A stretch of 64,000 nucleotides of DNA from Stenotrophomonas maltophilia (GTDB taxonomy: Bacteria; Pseudomonadota; Gammaproteobacteria; Xanthomonadales; Xanthomonadaceae): the NCBI RefSeq assembly GCF_002205165.1, contig NZ_NIVS01000029.1, positions 1 to 64,000 of the forward strand, written 5' to 3'. Below are positions 7,593 to 15,590 of this stretch, piece by piece. The translations under genes were made by a program, and so were the position numbers. The first letter of the stretch is position 1. The number at the start of each line of letters is the position of its first letter. The notes beneath the pieces are model-generated. The model ran no database searches. It was not told the DNA's origin and saw only the letters and a list, made by a program, of their open reading frames with translations.

Positions 7593-8600
7593 TTGCCCAG
7601 CGTCTTCTTTTCCTATTGCCATGCAGACGAGGAGCTGCGCGACCAGCTCGAGAAGCAGCTCGCGATGCTTAAGCATCAAGGAATTATCGAAACTTGGCAC
7701 GATCGACGCATCATCGCAGGCCAAGAAATCGATAAAACGATCGATGAGCACATCAACAGCGATGACATCATCCTGCTTCTCGTCAGTCCCGACTTCCTTG
7801 CATCACCTTACTGCTACGACAGGGAAATGAGGCGGGCGCTGGAACGACATGACTCAGGCGAAGCAACCGTCATCCCGGTCATCTTGAGGGCCTGCGAATG
7901 GCACCACGCTCCTTTTGGGAAGCTCATGGCTACTCCAACCGACGGCAAGCCGGTGAAGCAATGGGCTGACCTCGACGACGCTTTCTTGCAGGTGGCCAAG
8001 GCCGTTCGCGCAGCGGCCACCCATCGCCAAACCAAGCAAGCTGCGCTGGCTTCGCCAAGCGCGCGTGCGACGCCTGCTGCGGGAATGCCCCCAGGCGTCG
8101 TCGCGAGTTCCCTGCCCGCGCAATCCCGGCCAGGCCCGAGGTCGAGCAATTTGCGTCTCGCCAAGACTTTTACGCAGCGGGACAAAGATCAGTTCAAGGC
8201 GGAAACCTTCGACTACATCGCCAAACACTTCGAGAACTCCCTTAACGAGCTCGAAGAACGAAATCCGGGTTACGAGGGATCGTTCCGACGAATCGACGCC
8301 AACCGCTTCTTCTCCACAATTTATGAGGATGGGAAGGACGTTGCTCGGGCAACGATCTACCTGGGGGGAATGCTCGGGGGCATCAATTACATTCAAGGTG
8401 AGACGCTCGACAGCAACTCTTTCAACGAGTCCCTTTCCGTGGACTGCGATGATCAATCCCTGTTTTTCACCAACTTGGGCATGTCCGCGTATGGGTCAAG
8501 TCGGGGTCAAAAGCTGACGCAGGAGGGTGCGGCGGAGCTCCTCTGGGAACAGCTCATTGGTCCACTTCAAAGCCGTAGCAACCATCCACACAGGCGCTGA
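7593..8600 (+). CDS. TIR-domain protein with unknown C-terminal domain
   Basis: 335 residues. An N-terminal TIR domain (about 1-125) starts PSVFFSYCHADEELRDQLE, has IIETWHDRRI near 31-40 and SPDFLASPYCYDRE near 65-78; Glu78 is in the position of the catalytic Glu of NAD-cleaving TIR enzymes. A low-complexity linker (about 140-180, rich in Ala, Pro and Ser) leads to a C-terminal domain of about 150 residues (DQFKAETFDYIAKHFENSL to ELLWEQLIGPLQS) that I do not recognise and that may be a sensor. The start is best read as TTG 7593: AAGGAG ends 7 bases before it, whereas ATG 7587 would be only 1 base from that site. The next gene starts one base after the stop. A defence role is inferred from the family. 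Confidence 0.85.
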   Translation: MPSVFFSYCHADEELRDQLEKQLAMLKHQGIIETWHDRRIIAGQEIDKTIDEHINSDDIILLLVSPDFLASPYCYDREMRRALERHDSGEATVIPVILRACEWHHAPFGKLMATPTDGKPVKQWADLDDAFLQVAKAVRAAATHRQTKQAALASPSARATPAAGMPPGVVASSLPAQSRPGPRSSNLRLAKTFTQRDKDQFKAETFDYIAKHFENSLNELEERNPGYEGSFRRIDANRFFSTIYEDGKDVARATIYLGGMLGGINYIQGETLDSNSFNESLSVDCDDQSLFFTNLGMSAYGSSRGQKLTQEGAAELLWEQLIGPLQSRSNHPHRR

Positions 8601-8601
8601 G

Positions 8602-9090
8602 ATGATATCGACCAGCGAGTTCACTGTAGGCAGTGCGAGTTCCTGCGCCGCTCTTTCGCTCATCCTGCCGAGGCATGATTCAGATCAGGCTTTGCTCATC
8701 GGCACTTCCAAGTTGGGCAAGACCGCTGTTCTGATCCTGACTGGTAGCCACCAGTTCACTTGGTTCGAGGCCGACGGTGCGGACGGCTGGGTTGGACTGG
8801 TATTTCCCGGAGTTCGCATCGAAATCGATGAGACGAGCGTGTTCAGCGCAGACTATTCACGCGCTTTGCCTGGCAACCTAGTCAGAGAGGGAACATCCCT
8901 CTATGTGAGGGCGAAAGCTCATGGGTTCGGCGGCTTCGATGCCATTATCGTTGAGAGCGACCTACCCACTACGGGAGACCTTTCCGCCGGATTCGCAAAG
9001 TGGCAGGTCGTTCTGGGCAGCGGACACGAAAAGCGGGTTCTTTGGCAGGTCGGAAACGGTCCTGATGCGCCGCCTGGACCCTCTCGGTAA
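8602..9090 (+). CDS. Hypothetical partner of the TIR protein
   Basis: 162 residues, starting at ATG 8602, one base after the TIR stop, so the two genes are almost certainly cotranscribed and coupled. There is no signal peptide or strong membrane helix. The pattern of alternating hydrophobic residues (LLIGTSKLGKTAVLILTGSH, WVGLVFPGVRIEIDET, SLYVRAKAHGFGGFDAIIV) suggests a beta-rich soluble fold. It ends in a Pro/Gly-rich tail. I recognise no family. It could be a sensor, modulator or immunity factor for the TIR enzyme; that is inferred from position only. Confidence 0.65.
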   Translation: MISTSEFTVGSASSCAALSLILPRHDSDQALLIGTSKLGKTAVLILTGSHQFTWFEADGADGWVGLVFPGVRIEIDETSVFSADYSRALPGNLVREGTSLYVRAKAHGFGGFDAIIVESDLPTTGDLSAGFAKWQVVLGSGHEKRVLWQVGNGPDAPPGPSR

Positions 9091-9155
9091 ACGAACTCCA
9101 TTAAATCCCGGTGCGACCGATGAGGCTGTCGCCCCATCGAGGCTTGAAGGCAGCA

Positions 9156-9770
9156 CTACAGCTCCGCCAAATCGGTGATGGTCGCTTGCCCCTTTCGCAG
9201 ATCAGCGACCAGCAGCCTGCCCCCAGCAACGGTCCGACCCACGCTTTCGTTGACGTAGGCCGCCTGCAGCCGGCCTGCCTCCAGGACGTCATCAAATTCG
9301 AAGCTGTCCGAACGCCCACGCAACGGTTCTCCCGGTGACGCTACGCCGCCTTCCAATGGCTGCACTCGTGTCGGACCGCCGCCCGCATCCTTGGCATAGG
9401 CCGTGGCCATCATCCGGCCGCTCTTCGGTGACCAGCCGCCCAGAACAAGCTCGCTGTGTAGGATGTCCCGCGTCATGCCCGCCTCCGCAGCCGCCTGGAC
9501 GTATTTCGGCCAAAGGTGGTCCATGACCAGTCCGAGCTCGGCCATCAGCTGCTCCATGGTGAAATCCGCGCGGAAGCTCGCCTGTATGCAAAGCTCGTAA
9601 ATCTTCAGAAAGAACTGAGCGGAGCCGCGGCTGGCCAGCACTAGGTTGTGCTGGGGGATCAACAAGAGCTTGGCGCCCGACGACGGCGTCCGGGTCATCG
9701 CGTCCTCGGCCCACGTGTCGACCGCGATGAGCAACTGGTCAGCGCGTAGCAACACATTGAGGATGCTCAT
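9156..9770 (-). CDS. Hypothetical protein, possibly with an Ntn-hydrolase-like fold
   Basis: 204 residues from the ATG at 9770. The N-terminal half reads LLIAVDTWAEDA, then GAKLLLIPQHNLVLASRGSA, then FFLKIYELCIQ; a core strand ending in a D-x-x pair, a Lys strand and a Gly turn followed by a helix is the order seen in proteasome-type (HslV-like) subunits. That is a pattern resemblance, not a family match, and no N-terminal Thr, Ser or Cys nucleophile is evident. The C-terminal half (RSDSFEFDDVLEAGRLQA, VGRTVAGGRLLVADLRKG) is unrecognised. It is convergent with the TIR pair; 65 bases separate the stops. Confidence 0.6.
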   Translation of the reverse strand: MSILNVLLRADQLLIAVDTWAEDAMTRTPSSGAKLLLIPQHNLVLASRGSAQFFLKIYELCIQASFRADFTMEQLMAELGLVMDHLWPKYVQAAAEAGMTRDILHSELVLGGWSPKSGRMMATAYAKDAGGGPTRVQPLEGGVASPGEPLRGRSDSFEFDDVLEAGRLQAAYVNESVGRTVAGGRLLVADLRKGQATITDLAEL

Positions 9771-9828
9771 GGGAGGGTCCCTAGCCGAAAGACGAAGGCT
9801 ATCGTCGGCCCGCCCAAACTGTACATAG

Positions 9829-10149
9829 ATGCCCCTGCATTACTCGCTGGTAGGCATCGAGCTATGGGTCCGCGCGCCGCTTTGGCCGACAGGAACCAAG
9901 GAGACCCATCCGCACCCCGCAGCTCGGAAGCTGATGATCCCACGCGACCGGTTCTTCTGGTGGTATTGGGGAGCCTTGCTCTTCCTTGGACCTTTCGGGT
10001 TCGTCGTCGGGCCGCCCATGGCCCGACGCGCAAGCCGGAAGGTGGCTGTGCTCTCCGGTTGCCAGCATGTGGCACGACTATATGACCGCGCCCACTCGAA
10101 GGTGGTGTTCCCATCCTGCTTTTGGACGGCGCTTCGAAGCTTCTCTTAG
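9829..10149 (+). pseudogene. Truncated relative of the membrane protein at 6657
   Basis: A 106-codon frame (an inner ATG at 9934 is also possible) whose centre, RFFWWYWGALLFLGPFGFVV then GPPMARR and SRKV, repeats the first membrane segment and basic loop of the protein at 6657-7025. The match is also strong at the nucleotide level, but after the loop the reading diverges and the second membrane segment is missing. It is therefore either a decayed partial copy or a shorter paralogue with one membrane segment. The upstream 35 codons have no counterpart in the other copy. Confidence 0.55.
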
Positions 10150-10365
10150 AGCAGCCGACCGGCCCCTTCCACCGTCATATCAGCCGCCCGGGGAGGCGCT
10201 GACTTGATTACGGCAGGCGAATTCCATCCAGCAAGTGTGAGTTCCTCACTGGACTTCCCCACTTGCGGGCTACTCATCGCCGGCGCAGCCCGAGACACCG
10301 CGCCCTTCCAACGACTTGACAAAACACATCATGAAGATATAAGGATTAAAAAATCCCCCATTACG

Positions 10366-10485
10366 ATGCAAATCACCTTAAAGAAATTGATGAAAATTCT
10401 CTCTGACTTAGCTGCATTAGGTGCGGCTTACGCCATCCTTGGGTTCTATTTAGCTATTTTGATCCACGTCATGCTTTATCTTTGA
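10366..10485 (+). CDS. Possible tiny membrane protein
   Basis: 39 residues from ATG 10366 (MQITLKKLMKILSDLAALG, then a hydrophobic stretch ending IHVMLYL), with one membrane helix after a short basic start. The same frame is open back to 10204, but the upstream part does not look coding. It lies in a markedly AT-rich patch and its last 36 bases overlap the 3' end of the convergent membrane-protein gene. No clear ribosome site is seen. Low certainty. Confidence 0.3.
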   Translation: MQITLKKLMKILSDLAALGAAYAILGFYLAILIHVMLYL

Positions 10486-10929
10486 ATTGAAAACCATCAG
10501 TGCCAGAAGGTAATTACAAATAGAACCAAGCACCGCAATTAAATCAAACTTCCCAACCATCAGCTGGCGAAAAAAGATCACTAAGAATATTGCAGCAAAT
10601 GTAATAAGGAGAGATATAGAGTCCTCTTTCAAGCAAGAAATCCCCTTTCTGAAGAATACGCTATTGCTCCCGCCGAGAAAATCGCCAACAAGGCTAAAGA
10701 CAAGCCCCGCAAGGCAGGCTCCGGAAATAACAAGGATCCAGAGCTTTTTATCGACGAACTCCCAAAATCTAACGGGCAGCTTGCTTCCATTTGAGTCTAC
10801 GAGCCCAACCCCCATCACCGGCATCAACTCTGAGACCATGTATGAGACAACGAACCAGAGAATGGTTGAAAAAAATGCCCTAACCAAGAATGGAAACAAC
10901 ACTGATTTGCGGAATTCAAAGCTTTTCAT
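10450..10929 (-). CDS. AT-rich gene for a multi-pass membrane protein
   Basis: 159 residues with about four hydrophobic segments: around FLVRAFFSTILWFVVSYMV (14-32), LWILVISGACLAGLVFSLVG (about 63-82), SLLITFAAIFLVIFF (about 105-120) and FDLIAVLGSICNYLLALMVF (about 128-147). The start ATG at 10929 follows a run of G residues that can act as a ribosome site. Base and codon use (many AT-ending codons such as AAA, ATT and TTT) differ strongly from every other gene in the window, which points to recent acquisition from a low-GC source. I recognise no family. Confidence 0.7.
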   Translation of the reverse strand: MKSFEFRKSVLFPFLVRAFFSTILWFVVSYMVSELMPVMGVGLVDSNGSKLPVRFWEFVDKKLWILVISGACLAGLVFSLVGDFLGGSNSVFFRKGISCLKEDSISLLITFAAIFLVIFFRQLMVGKFDLIAVLGSICNYLLALMVFNSKIKHDVDQNS

Positions 10930-11115
10930 ACCCCCCCCAAATATATTTTACAACTAAATCATCTAACGAAGATTCCAAGCCACCGGGCACATCCGCGTTC
11001 GGCATGGAAATCGCCTGTATACGTCAGTGGGTTGACGGCCATGTGCCTGCTTTCGGCCAGCGACGATAGAGACACCATCAGGCGTTGCCGATGCTTCACC
11101 ATTGTGCAGGCAGTG

Positions 11116-12588
11116 TCATCGCAAGTCCCAAACAAGGGAAGTTAAGCCTGGCGAATGCACACCGATTCCGCTGAGCTTCTCCACCGCCGTGAAATCCCGG
11201 CTATATGTTGAGTGATGCTCATCATCCAATTCATGACCAACGATCTGCGCGCGCAGTTCTGACACGACGCCGGCCCCCTGCAGCTCTTGGATAAAGGTCT
11301 TCCTGAGCGAATGAAAGCCCCTTTTCGCCGGTTCCCAACCCCTACCCACTTCAGCTAGGTGCCGACTGAATGCCTTCGTAATCCAGTTGCCCTGCCCGTT
11401 CACCGCAGTCGCTTTAGCAGACGGGAACAGCCTCGTTTCACCGGCCTTGCGCTTGCCGTCCACCCATGTCAGGAAGCCCATTTCGAGGAGCTCGGGATGG
11501 AGCGGCACGGTGCGAAGGCTCACTTCCGTCTTTACCTTCTGATGCTCGCCCTCGTCCGAAATGCGGATGCACGGGATGCCATCCTCTTCGAACACGTCTT
11601 TGATGAGGAGCTGCCCGACTTCGGACGCCCTTGCACCGGTGTAGAGCCCAATGAGCGAGGCCCAGCGGGCCGATTCGGACAGTTTGGCCAGGGCCTCGGG
11701 CGCGAACAGAGCTTGAATCTGTTCCCTATCGTAGGCTTTGAAACCCAACTTCTTCCGGGCGCGCTTCTCGCGCTGGGAGTAGCTCACATGGCCCGAAGCC
11801 GGATTGTCGCCCCGCGGGTAGTGACCAGAGGCCATGGCCCACTCGAAGAACCCGCCTTTGCCGCCGATGTAGGACTGCTTGTTCGTGAGAGTGGGCGTGG
11901 AAGCCCCCTTCTCCCGCATGTCCTGATACCAGCGGGCCAAGTCCGAGCGCGTGATGGTGTGGACCTTGGCCTTTGCCCCCAAGAACGCCACCAATGCCTC
12001 GATCGCGGTCTTCTTGATCGTGTAGGTCTTGGGCAGAGTTGAGGGCTTGAGCGTCGCCAAGAAGGCGTCGCGCGCCTTTCCCAGCGTGATCGTCTCGATC
12101 GCCTGAGCCGGTGGCGGTGCTGCGGCTGCGTGGGTCGCCTGTGGCCATATCTCGCGGGCCGGTCCACGGTGGGCTGCTGCAGGTTGCTGGAGCGTGGCCG
12201 CCATCGCCTCCAACTCCATGAGTTGCCGGTAGAGCTTCAAGTCCTTCGGGCTGTCGATCTGCCACTGCTCCGTAACCGTCCCGTCCGTTGCCCGGGTGCG
12301 GTTCAACGTGAGCTCGCGCAGGTTCTCAGCGCTCGTCAAACGATCAATGAGAAGGTCAGCATCCGTTTTGCTGAGCTTGGCCACGCGTTGATCCTTCAAC
12401 TGTGCGAAGAGCCGAGCATAGCCTGCGCCCAGCACGACCGCACGCACGTGCGCCTGGGCGAGATCTTTCGTACGGAGGGTGCGTTTGATCAGCCGGCAGT
12501 CGAGCACGGCGTGAAGGTCGACGGGAACACGCTGGACGAAGGACCAGCGACCGGTCTCGGACCGACTCAAATGGTGAGGGATGCGCAT
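11116..12588 (-). CDS. Tyrosine recombinase (island integrase)
   Basis: 490 residues. The N-terminal part (RWSFVQRVPVDLHAVLDCR, LRTKDLAQAHVRA) is the arm-binding region of phage-type integrases; a core-binding domain follows at about 165-275 and the catalytic domain at about 280-470. The catalytic set is present: Arg320 in TGARASEVGQL, Lys351 or Lys353 in HQKVKTEVSLR, His426 and Arg429 in FHSLRKT, His452 in IVGHELDDEH and Tyr462 in STYSRD. It should therefore be active in site-specific integration and excision. The start is 84 bases from the 3' end of a tRNA-Ser gene, the standard place for such integrases, and it is transcribed away from the tRNA toward the cargo genes. ATG 12588 is preceded by AGAGG. 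Confidence 0.93.
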   Translation of the reverse strand: MRIPHHLSRSETGRWSFVQRVPVDLHAVLDCRLIKRTLRTKDLAQAHVRAVVLGAGYARLFAQLKDQRVAKLSKTDADLLIDRLTSAENLRELTLNRTRATDGTVTEQWQIDSPKDLKLYRQLMELEAMAATLQQPAAAHRGPAREIWPQATHAAAAPPPAQAIETITLGKARDAFLATLKPSTLPKTYTIKKTAIEALVAFLGAKAKVHTITRSDLARWYQDMREKGASTPTLTNKQSYIGGKGGFFEWAMASGHYPRGDNPASGHVSYSQREKRARKKLGFKAYDREQIQALFAPEALAKLSESARWASLIGLYTGARASEVGQLLIKDVFEEDGIPCIRISDEGEHQKVKTEVSLRTVPLHPELLEMGFLTWVDGKRKAGETRLFPSAKATAVNGQGNWITKAFSRHLAEVGRGWEPAKRGFHSLRKTFIQELQGAGVVSELRAQIVGHELDDEHHSTYSRDFTAVEKLSGIGVHSPGLTSLVWDLR

Positions 12589-12672
12589 GCGATTGTCGCC
12601 TCTGCATGCTTTCCGCCTGCCAATCAGGACACATCAAAAATTCACATTTAGAATCAATGAGTTATACGTGAT

Positions 12673-12762
12673 TGGCGGAGAGAGTGGGATTCGAACCCAC
12701 GGAAGGAATGACCCTTCGCCGGTTTTCAAGACCGGTGCCTTAAACCGCTCGGCCATCTCTCC
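12673..12762 (-). tRNA. tRNA-Ser (anticodon UGA)
   Basis: A 90-base gene read leftward from 12762 to an encoded CCA at 12673-12675. The acceptor stem GGAGAGA (12762-12756) pairs with TCTCTCC; the T arm has GGTTCGAATCC; the anticodon loop CTTGAAA in a CCGGT/ACCGG stem carries TGA. The long variable arm (GAAGGGTCATTCCTTC) is typical of serine tRNAs. Its 3' end is the likely attachment site for the neighbouring integrase. Confidence 0.97.
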
Positions 12763-13054
12763 ATTCGGTTCCCGGTCTCCCGGGCAGCGCGCTATTCTCG
12801 CATGCGCCGGGCCATTTGCCCAAGGGGGCTGCTGCCTCTCTGCGGTCGGGTGCACTGGCCGAGCGGGGGCTGGCCCTAATCCGGGTCCTAGACCCATAGG
12901 TAGCGAGGCCCACCTTGAAACAGTGCAATGCACGACTCGGGGCGGCCTCTACGGCGCAGCGGCCGATGCCCCCAACTTTGCAAAGAATTGCATTCCAAAG
13001 AACCGGCCCTGTCGCCTATCGTCAGATGCCTGCATCCGATACGCCGGCCCCCGA

Positions 13055-14386
13055 ATGAAAGTCAAAAAACTCGCCCGCCTCCGCCCCATGATGCCGCTGG
13101 AGACCGTAGCCAGTACGTTCGGGAAGCACTGGGTGGCACCCGGGCAGGACGGATACGTGACCTGCACACCAGGCAGCGTCAGCGCACGGCTCGACGCTGA
13201 GGGTCGCGTGGGGTACGTCACGTTTCTGCGCACCTTTCCCGAACACGTAGTGATCGAAGGGTTGCACATTGGCATACCCCTTAGCGCTGCCCTCGCTGCG
13301 CGGCCGACACTACAGCTGGCAGAAAGGGATGCCGATGAACTTGCGGACTGGTCCAGATACTGCGACGTCACGGGCGACGGCCACCGCTTGAGCATTGGCG
13401 TGCAGGATGGGGTAGTCAGGAGCATCGAGCTTTCCCAGCCACTGCCGGTGTATCAAGAACGTGAGCTGCCAGTAGCCGAGCCAAGCCTGACCCGGGCGTT
13501 TGACCTCAAGCTCGACCCACAACAAGTGCTTGCGATGCATGCACGTGGCACCGAATGGGCGGGCGGATGGGCGCTGGGCCTCCCTCCGGGCATCACACCT
13601 CAGCAATGGCCGTTGAGTCCTGTGTTCGGTCATCCCTTGCGGCACGCATTCACGCTGCACATCCCGCCGGAATACCGCGCGCAATACAAACACTTGGTGG
13701 GCCTGAGCTTGTTCGTCGATGATCAATTCGAGGAACTGGATGCGAACGACGAGATATCGGCATTCTTCCATGCTCCACTCTCACCCGAAGCACCTGCGGA
13801 AGAAGCCCTCTATCCGTTCTGGCAACATCTCCAGGCCCGGCACCCGCGTCAACATGATATGGAAGATATTCTGGGTACGCGCTACACCGCCATCTGGCTG
13901 ACCCAGGAAGAGTTCGATGCTCAGCTGTGTCTGCCACCGAAGCTTGCCTCAGCACATCTTGAGGGTGCTCCAGGCTGGATGACGCAGAGTTACGCTGACT
14001 ACTTCCCTGACTCTTGGCTCTACACACGCGACGAGAAGACATCCTTGGACGGTGCAGAAGTGGGCTGCATATCAGGCGTCAGCACCGCCCTCCCCATACG
14101 ATCCGAAGTCCGTGACAACGACCCGAATGTTGGCAAACCTCCTCGCGGGCGGGAGCGCCAGTGCGAAGCCAGTGGTTACATTCCCGCATATAGCGAAAAG
14201 GGCATTGAGCTTGATCTAGGCCGCTGGACTGAACTGGCACACCTTGGCGGCACGATGGTGCCCAATCAGGGCTACCCCGATTTTGGGCCCTACTACCTTG
14301 AGTTCGAAGAGACCTTCGGTGGCTTCAACTTCGGGGGCGGGAACGCCCAGCTGGATCTGGAGAAGATGCAGCTGGATTGGGCATGA
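13055..14386 (+). CDS. Hypothetical protein
   Basis: 443 residues from ATG 13055 (MKVKKLARLRPMMPLETVAS). The N-terminal part (about 1-130) is beta-rich with AEGRVGYVTFLRTFPE and GIPLSAALAARP. The middle (about 165-260) contains PLRHAFTLHIPPEYR, LVGLSLFVDDQFEEL and AFFHAPLSPEAPAEEAL. The C-terminus, ending GGFNFGGGNAQLDLEKMQLD, resembles in style the ends of DUF1963/YwqG-like proteins that occur as immunity proteins near toxins, but I cannot claim a match. No signal peptide. It is the first gene on the backbone side of the tRNA and ends before a strong terminator. Confidence 0.7.
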   Translation: MKVKKLARLRPMMPLETVASTFGKHWVAPGQDGYVTCTPGSVSARLDAEGRVGYVTFLRTFPEHVVIEGLHIGIPLSAALAARPTLQLAERDADELADWSRYCDVTGDGHRLSIGVQDGVVRSIELSQPLPVYQERELPVAEPSLTRAFDLKLDPQQVLAMHARGTEWAGGWALGLPPGITPQQWPLSPVFGHPLRHAFTLHIPPEYRAQYKHLVGLSLFVDDQFEELDANDEISAFFHAPLSPEAPAEEALYPFWQHLQARHPRQHDMEDILGTRYTAIWLTQEEFDAQLCLPPKLASAHLEGAPGWMTQSYADYFPDSWLYTRDEKTSLDGAEVGCISGVSTALPIRSEVRDNDPNVGKPPRGRERQCEASGYIPAYSEKGIELDLGRWTELAHLGGTMVPNQGYPDFGPYYLEFEETFGGFNFGGGNAQLDLEKMQLDWA

Positions 14387-14414
14387 GGGTGAAAAACCCA
14401 CGCTGACGCAATTG

Positions 14415-14441
14415 AAAAGGCCCCGTCTTGCGGGGCCTTTT
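14415..14441 (+). terminator. Rho-independent terminator
   Basis: AAAAGGCCCCG (14415-14425) pairs with CGGGGCCTTTT (14431-14441) around loop TCTTG, with A and T runs on both sides, so it can work in both directions. It separates the hypothetical gene at 13055 from the convergent LysR gene. Confidence 0.85.
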
Positions 14442-14471
14442 GCTTGCAGCTGAGCAATGCACGAGATGGGC

Positions 14472-15464
14472 TCAGCCCGCATCCACCGCCAGCGCACCCA
14501 AGGCACTGGCCTTGATCTTCTCTTTGGCCCGCTCGCACGCGCCGCCGCAATCCAGGCGCGAGGCCTCCAGCTGCGGCGGCAGGTGTTCGGCCAGGAAGTC
14601 GATGAACACGCGCACCGCCGGCAGCAGGCCGCGGCGGGAGGCGAAGACGGCATGGCAGATGCCCTGCGGCAGCGACCAGTCCGGCAGCACCACTTCCAGC
14701 TCGCCATTGCGCACGGCGTCGGCGCAGACCGTTTCCGGCAGCATGGTGATGCCGAAGCCGTCCTTGACCATGCTCTGCAGCAGCGGGAAGTCGAAGCCGG
14801 CCACGCGCGGCTGCAGGTCCACGCGGCGGACCGCGCCTTCCGGGCCGTGCAGTTCCCAGCGCTGGCGGGCTTCGTCTTCGCTGATGCTCAAGGTCACGTG
14901 ATTGGTCAGCTCGTCCGGATCTTTCGGGCGGCCAGCGCGATCCAGGTACTTCGGGCTGGCGACCAGCAGTTCCTGCACCTGGCCGAAGCTGCGCATCACC
15001 AGGCTGCCATCGTCATCCAGGCGCGAGCGCACGCGCAGGGCGACGTCGTAGCCTTCATTGATGATGTCCACGCGGCGGTTGCTGATGTTCAGCTGCAGGC
15101 GCACTTTGGGGTACTGCGCCAGGAAGATCGGCAGCAGCTTGGGCAGCTGCATCTGCGCGAGCGAGACCGGCACGCTGGCGCGCACCAGGCCGCGTGGCTC
15201 GGCGCTGAGGCGGTCGACCACCTCGCGCGCGGCCTGGGCCTCGGCAAGCATGGTCTGCGCGTGGCGATGCACGCTGGTGCCGACGTCGGTCACCGCGAAG
15301 CGGCGCGTGGAGCGCTGCAGCAGGCGTACGCCCAGGTCGGTTTCCAGCTGGCTGATACGGCGGCTCAGGCGGGATTTGGGGATGCCGAGCGCGCGTTCTG
15401 CTGCGGCGAAGCCACCATGATCGACCACCATGGCGAAGTAGTAGAGGTCGTTGAGGTCTTGCAT
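14472..15464 (-). CDS. LysR-family transcriptional regulator
   Basis: 330 residues. An N-terminal winged helix-turn-helix (about 1-62: MQDLNDLYYFAMVVDHGGFA, RALGIPKSRLSRRISQLE, VRLLQRSTRRFAVTD) is followed by a LysR substrate-binding domain (about 90-300). The pattern GLVRASVPVSLAQ and VASPKYL is that of the CrgA/AaeR-like branch that often controls a divergent oxidoreductase. It is divergent from the azoreductase gene; the 126 bases between the starts contain an inverted repeat that is probably its operator. The start was set at ATG 15464, which gives the usual LysR length. An open frame continues upstream through the azoreductase gene but is an artefact of high GC. Confidence 0.93.
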   Translation of the reverse strand: MQDLNDLYYFAMVVDHGGFAAAERALGIPKSRLSRRISQLETDLGVRLLQRSTRRFAVTDVGTSVHRHAQTMLAEAQAAREVVDRLSAEPRGLVRASVPVSLAQMQLPKLLPIFLAQYPKVRLQLNISNRRVDIINEGYDVALRVRSRLDDDGSLVMRSFGQVQELLVASPKYLDRAGRPKDPDELTNHVTLSISEDEARQRWELHGPEGAVRRVDLQPRVAGFDFPLLQSMVKDGFGITMLPETVCADAVRNGELEVVLPDWSLPQGICHAVFASRRGLLPAVRVFIDFLAEHLPPQLEASRLDCGGACERAKEKIKASALGALAVDAG

Positions 15465-15491
15465 ACCGAAGTTCCAGATATAGAACAATAC

Positions 15492-15506
15492 GTGGTATTC
15501 AACCAC
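15492..15506. promoter_or_regulatory. Probable LysR operator between LysR and azoR genes
   Basis: GTGGT-ATTCA-ACCAC is a perfect 5-base inverted repeat with a 5-base centre, the T-N11-A style of LysR binding boxes. It lies 28 bases upstream of the regulator start and 85 bases upstream of the azoreductase start, in an AT-richer stretch suited to a divergent promoter. Confidence 0.55.
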
Positions 15507-15590
15507 CTTTATTCCAAACAGGCAACAACCTAACCTGATCTCCGTCGGCGGCGCCTTGCCCCGCCCCTCCCCAGATAACAGGTGATTGCC

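Larger units (their letters stand above)
1..12672. mobile_element. Integrated island at tRNA-Ser(UGA), right end in window
   Basis: The integrase beside the tRNA 3' end, the run of hypothetical and accessory genes to its left, the lower GC content and the very AT-rich patch at about 10.3-10.96 kb together indicate a genomic island. The right boundary should lie at or within the tRNA 3' end (about 12,673). I found no second copy of the tRNA 3' end within the window, so the left boundary is probably beyond position 1. How much of the left part belongs to the same element is not proven. Confidence 0.65.

Noticed and set aside
12673-12762. A second copy of the tRNA 3' end in the left part of the window, as the left island boundary
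   Set aside because: None was seen by eye, so the left boundary is not assigned.
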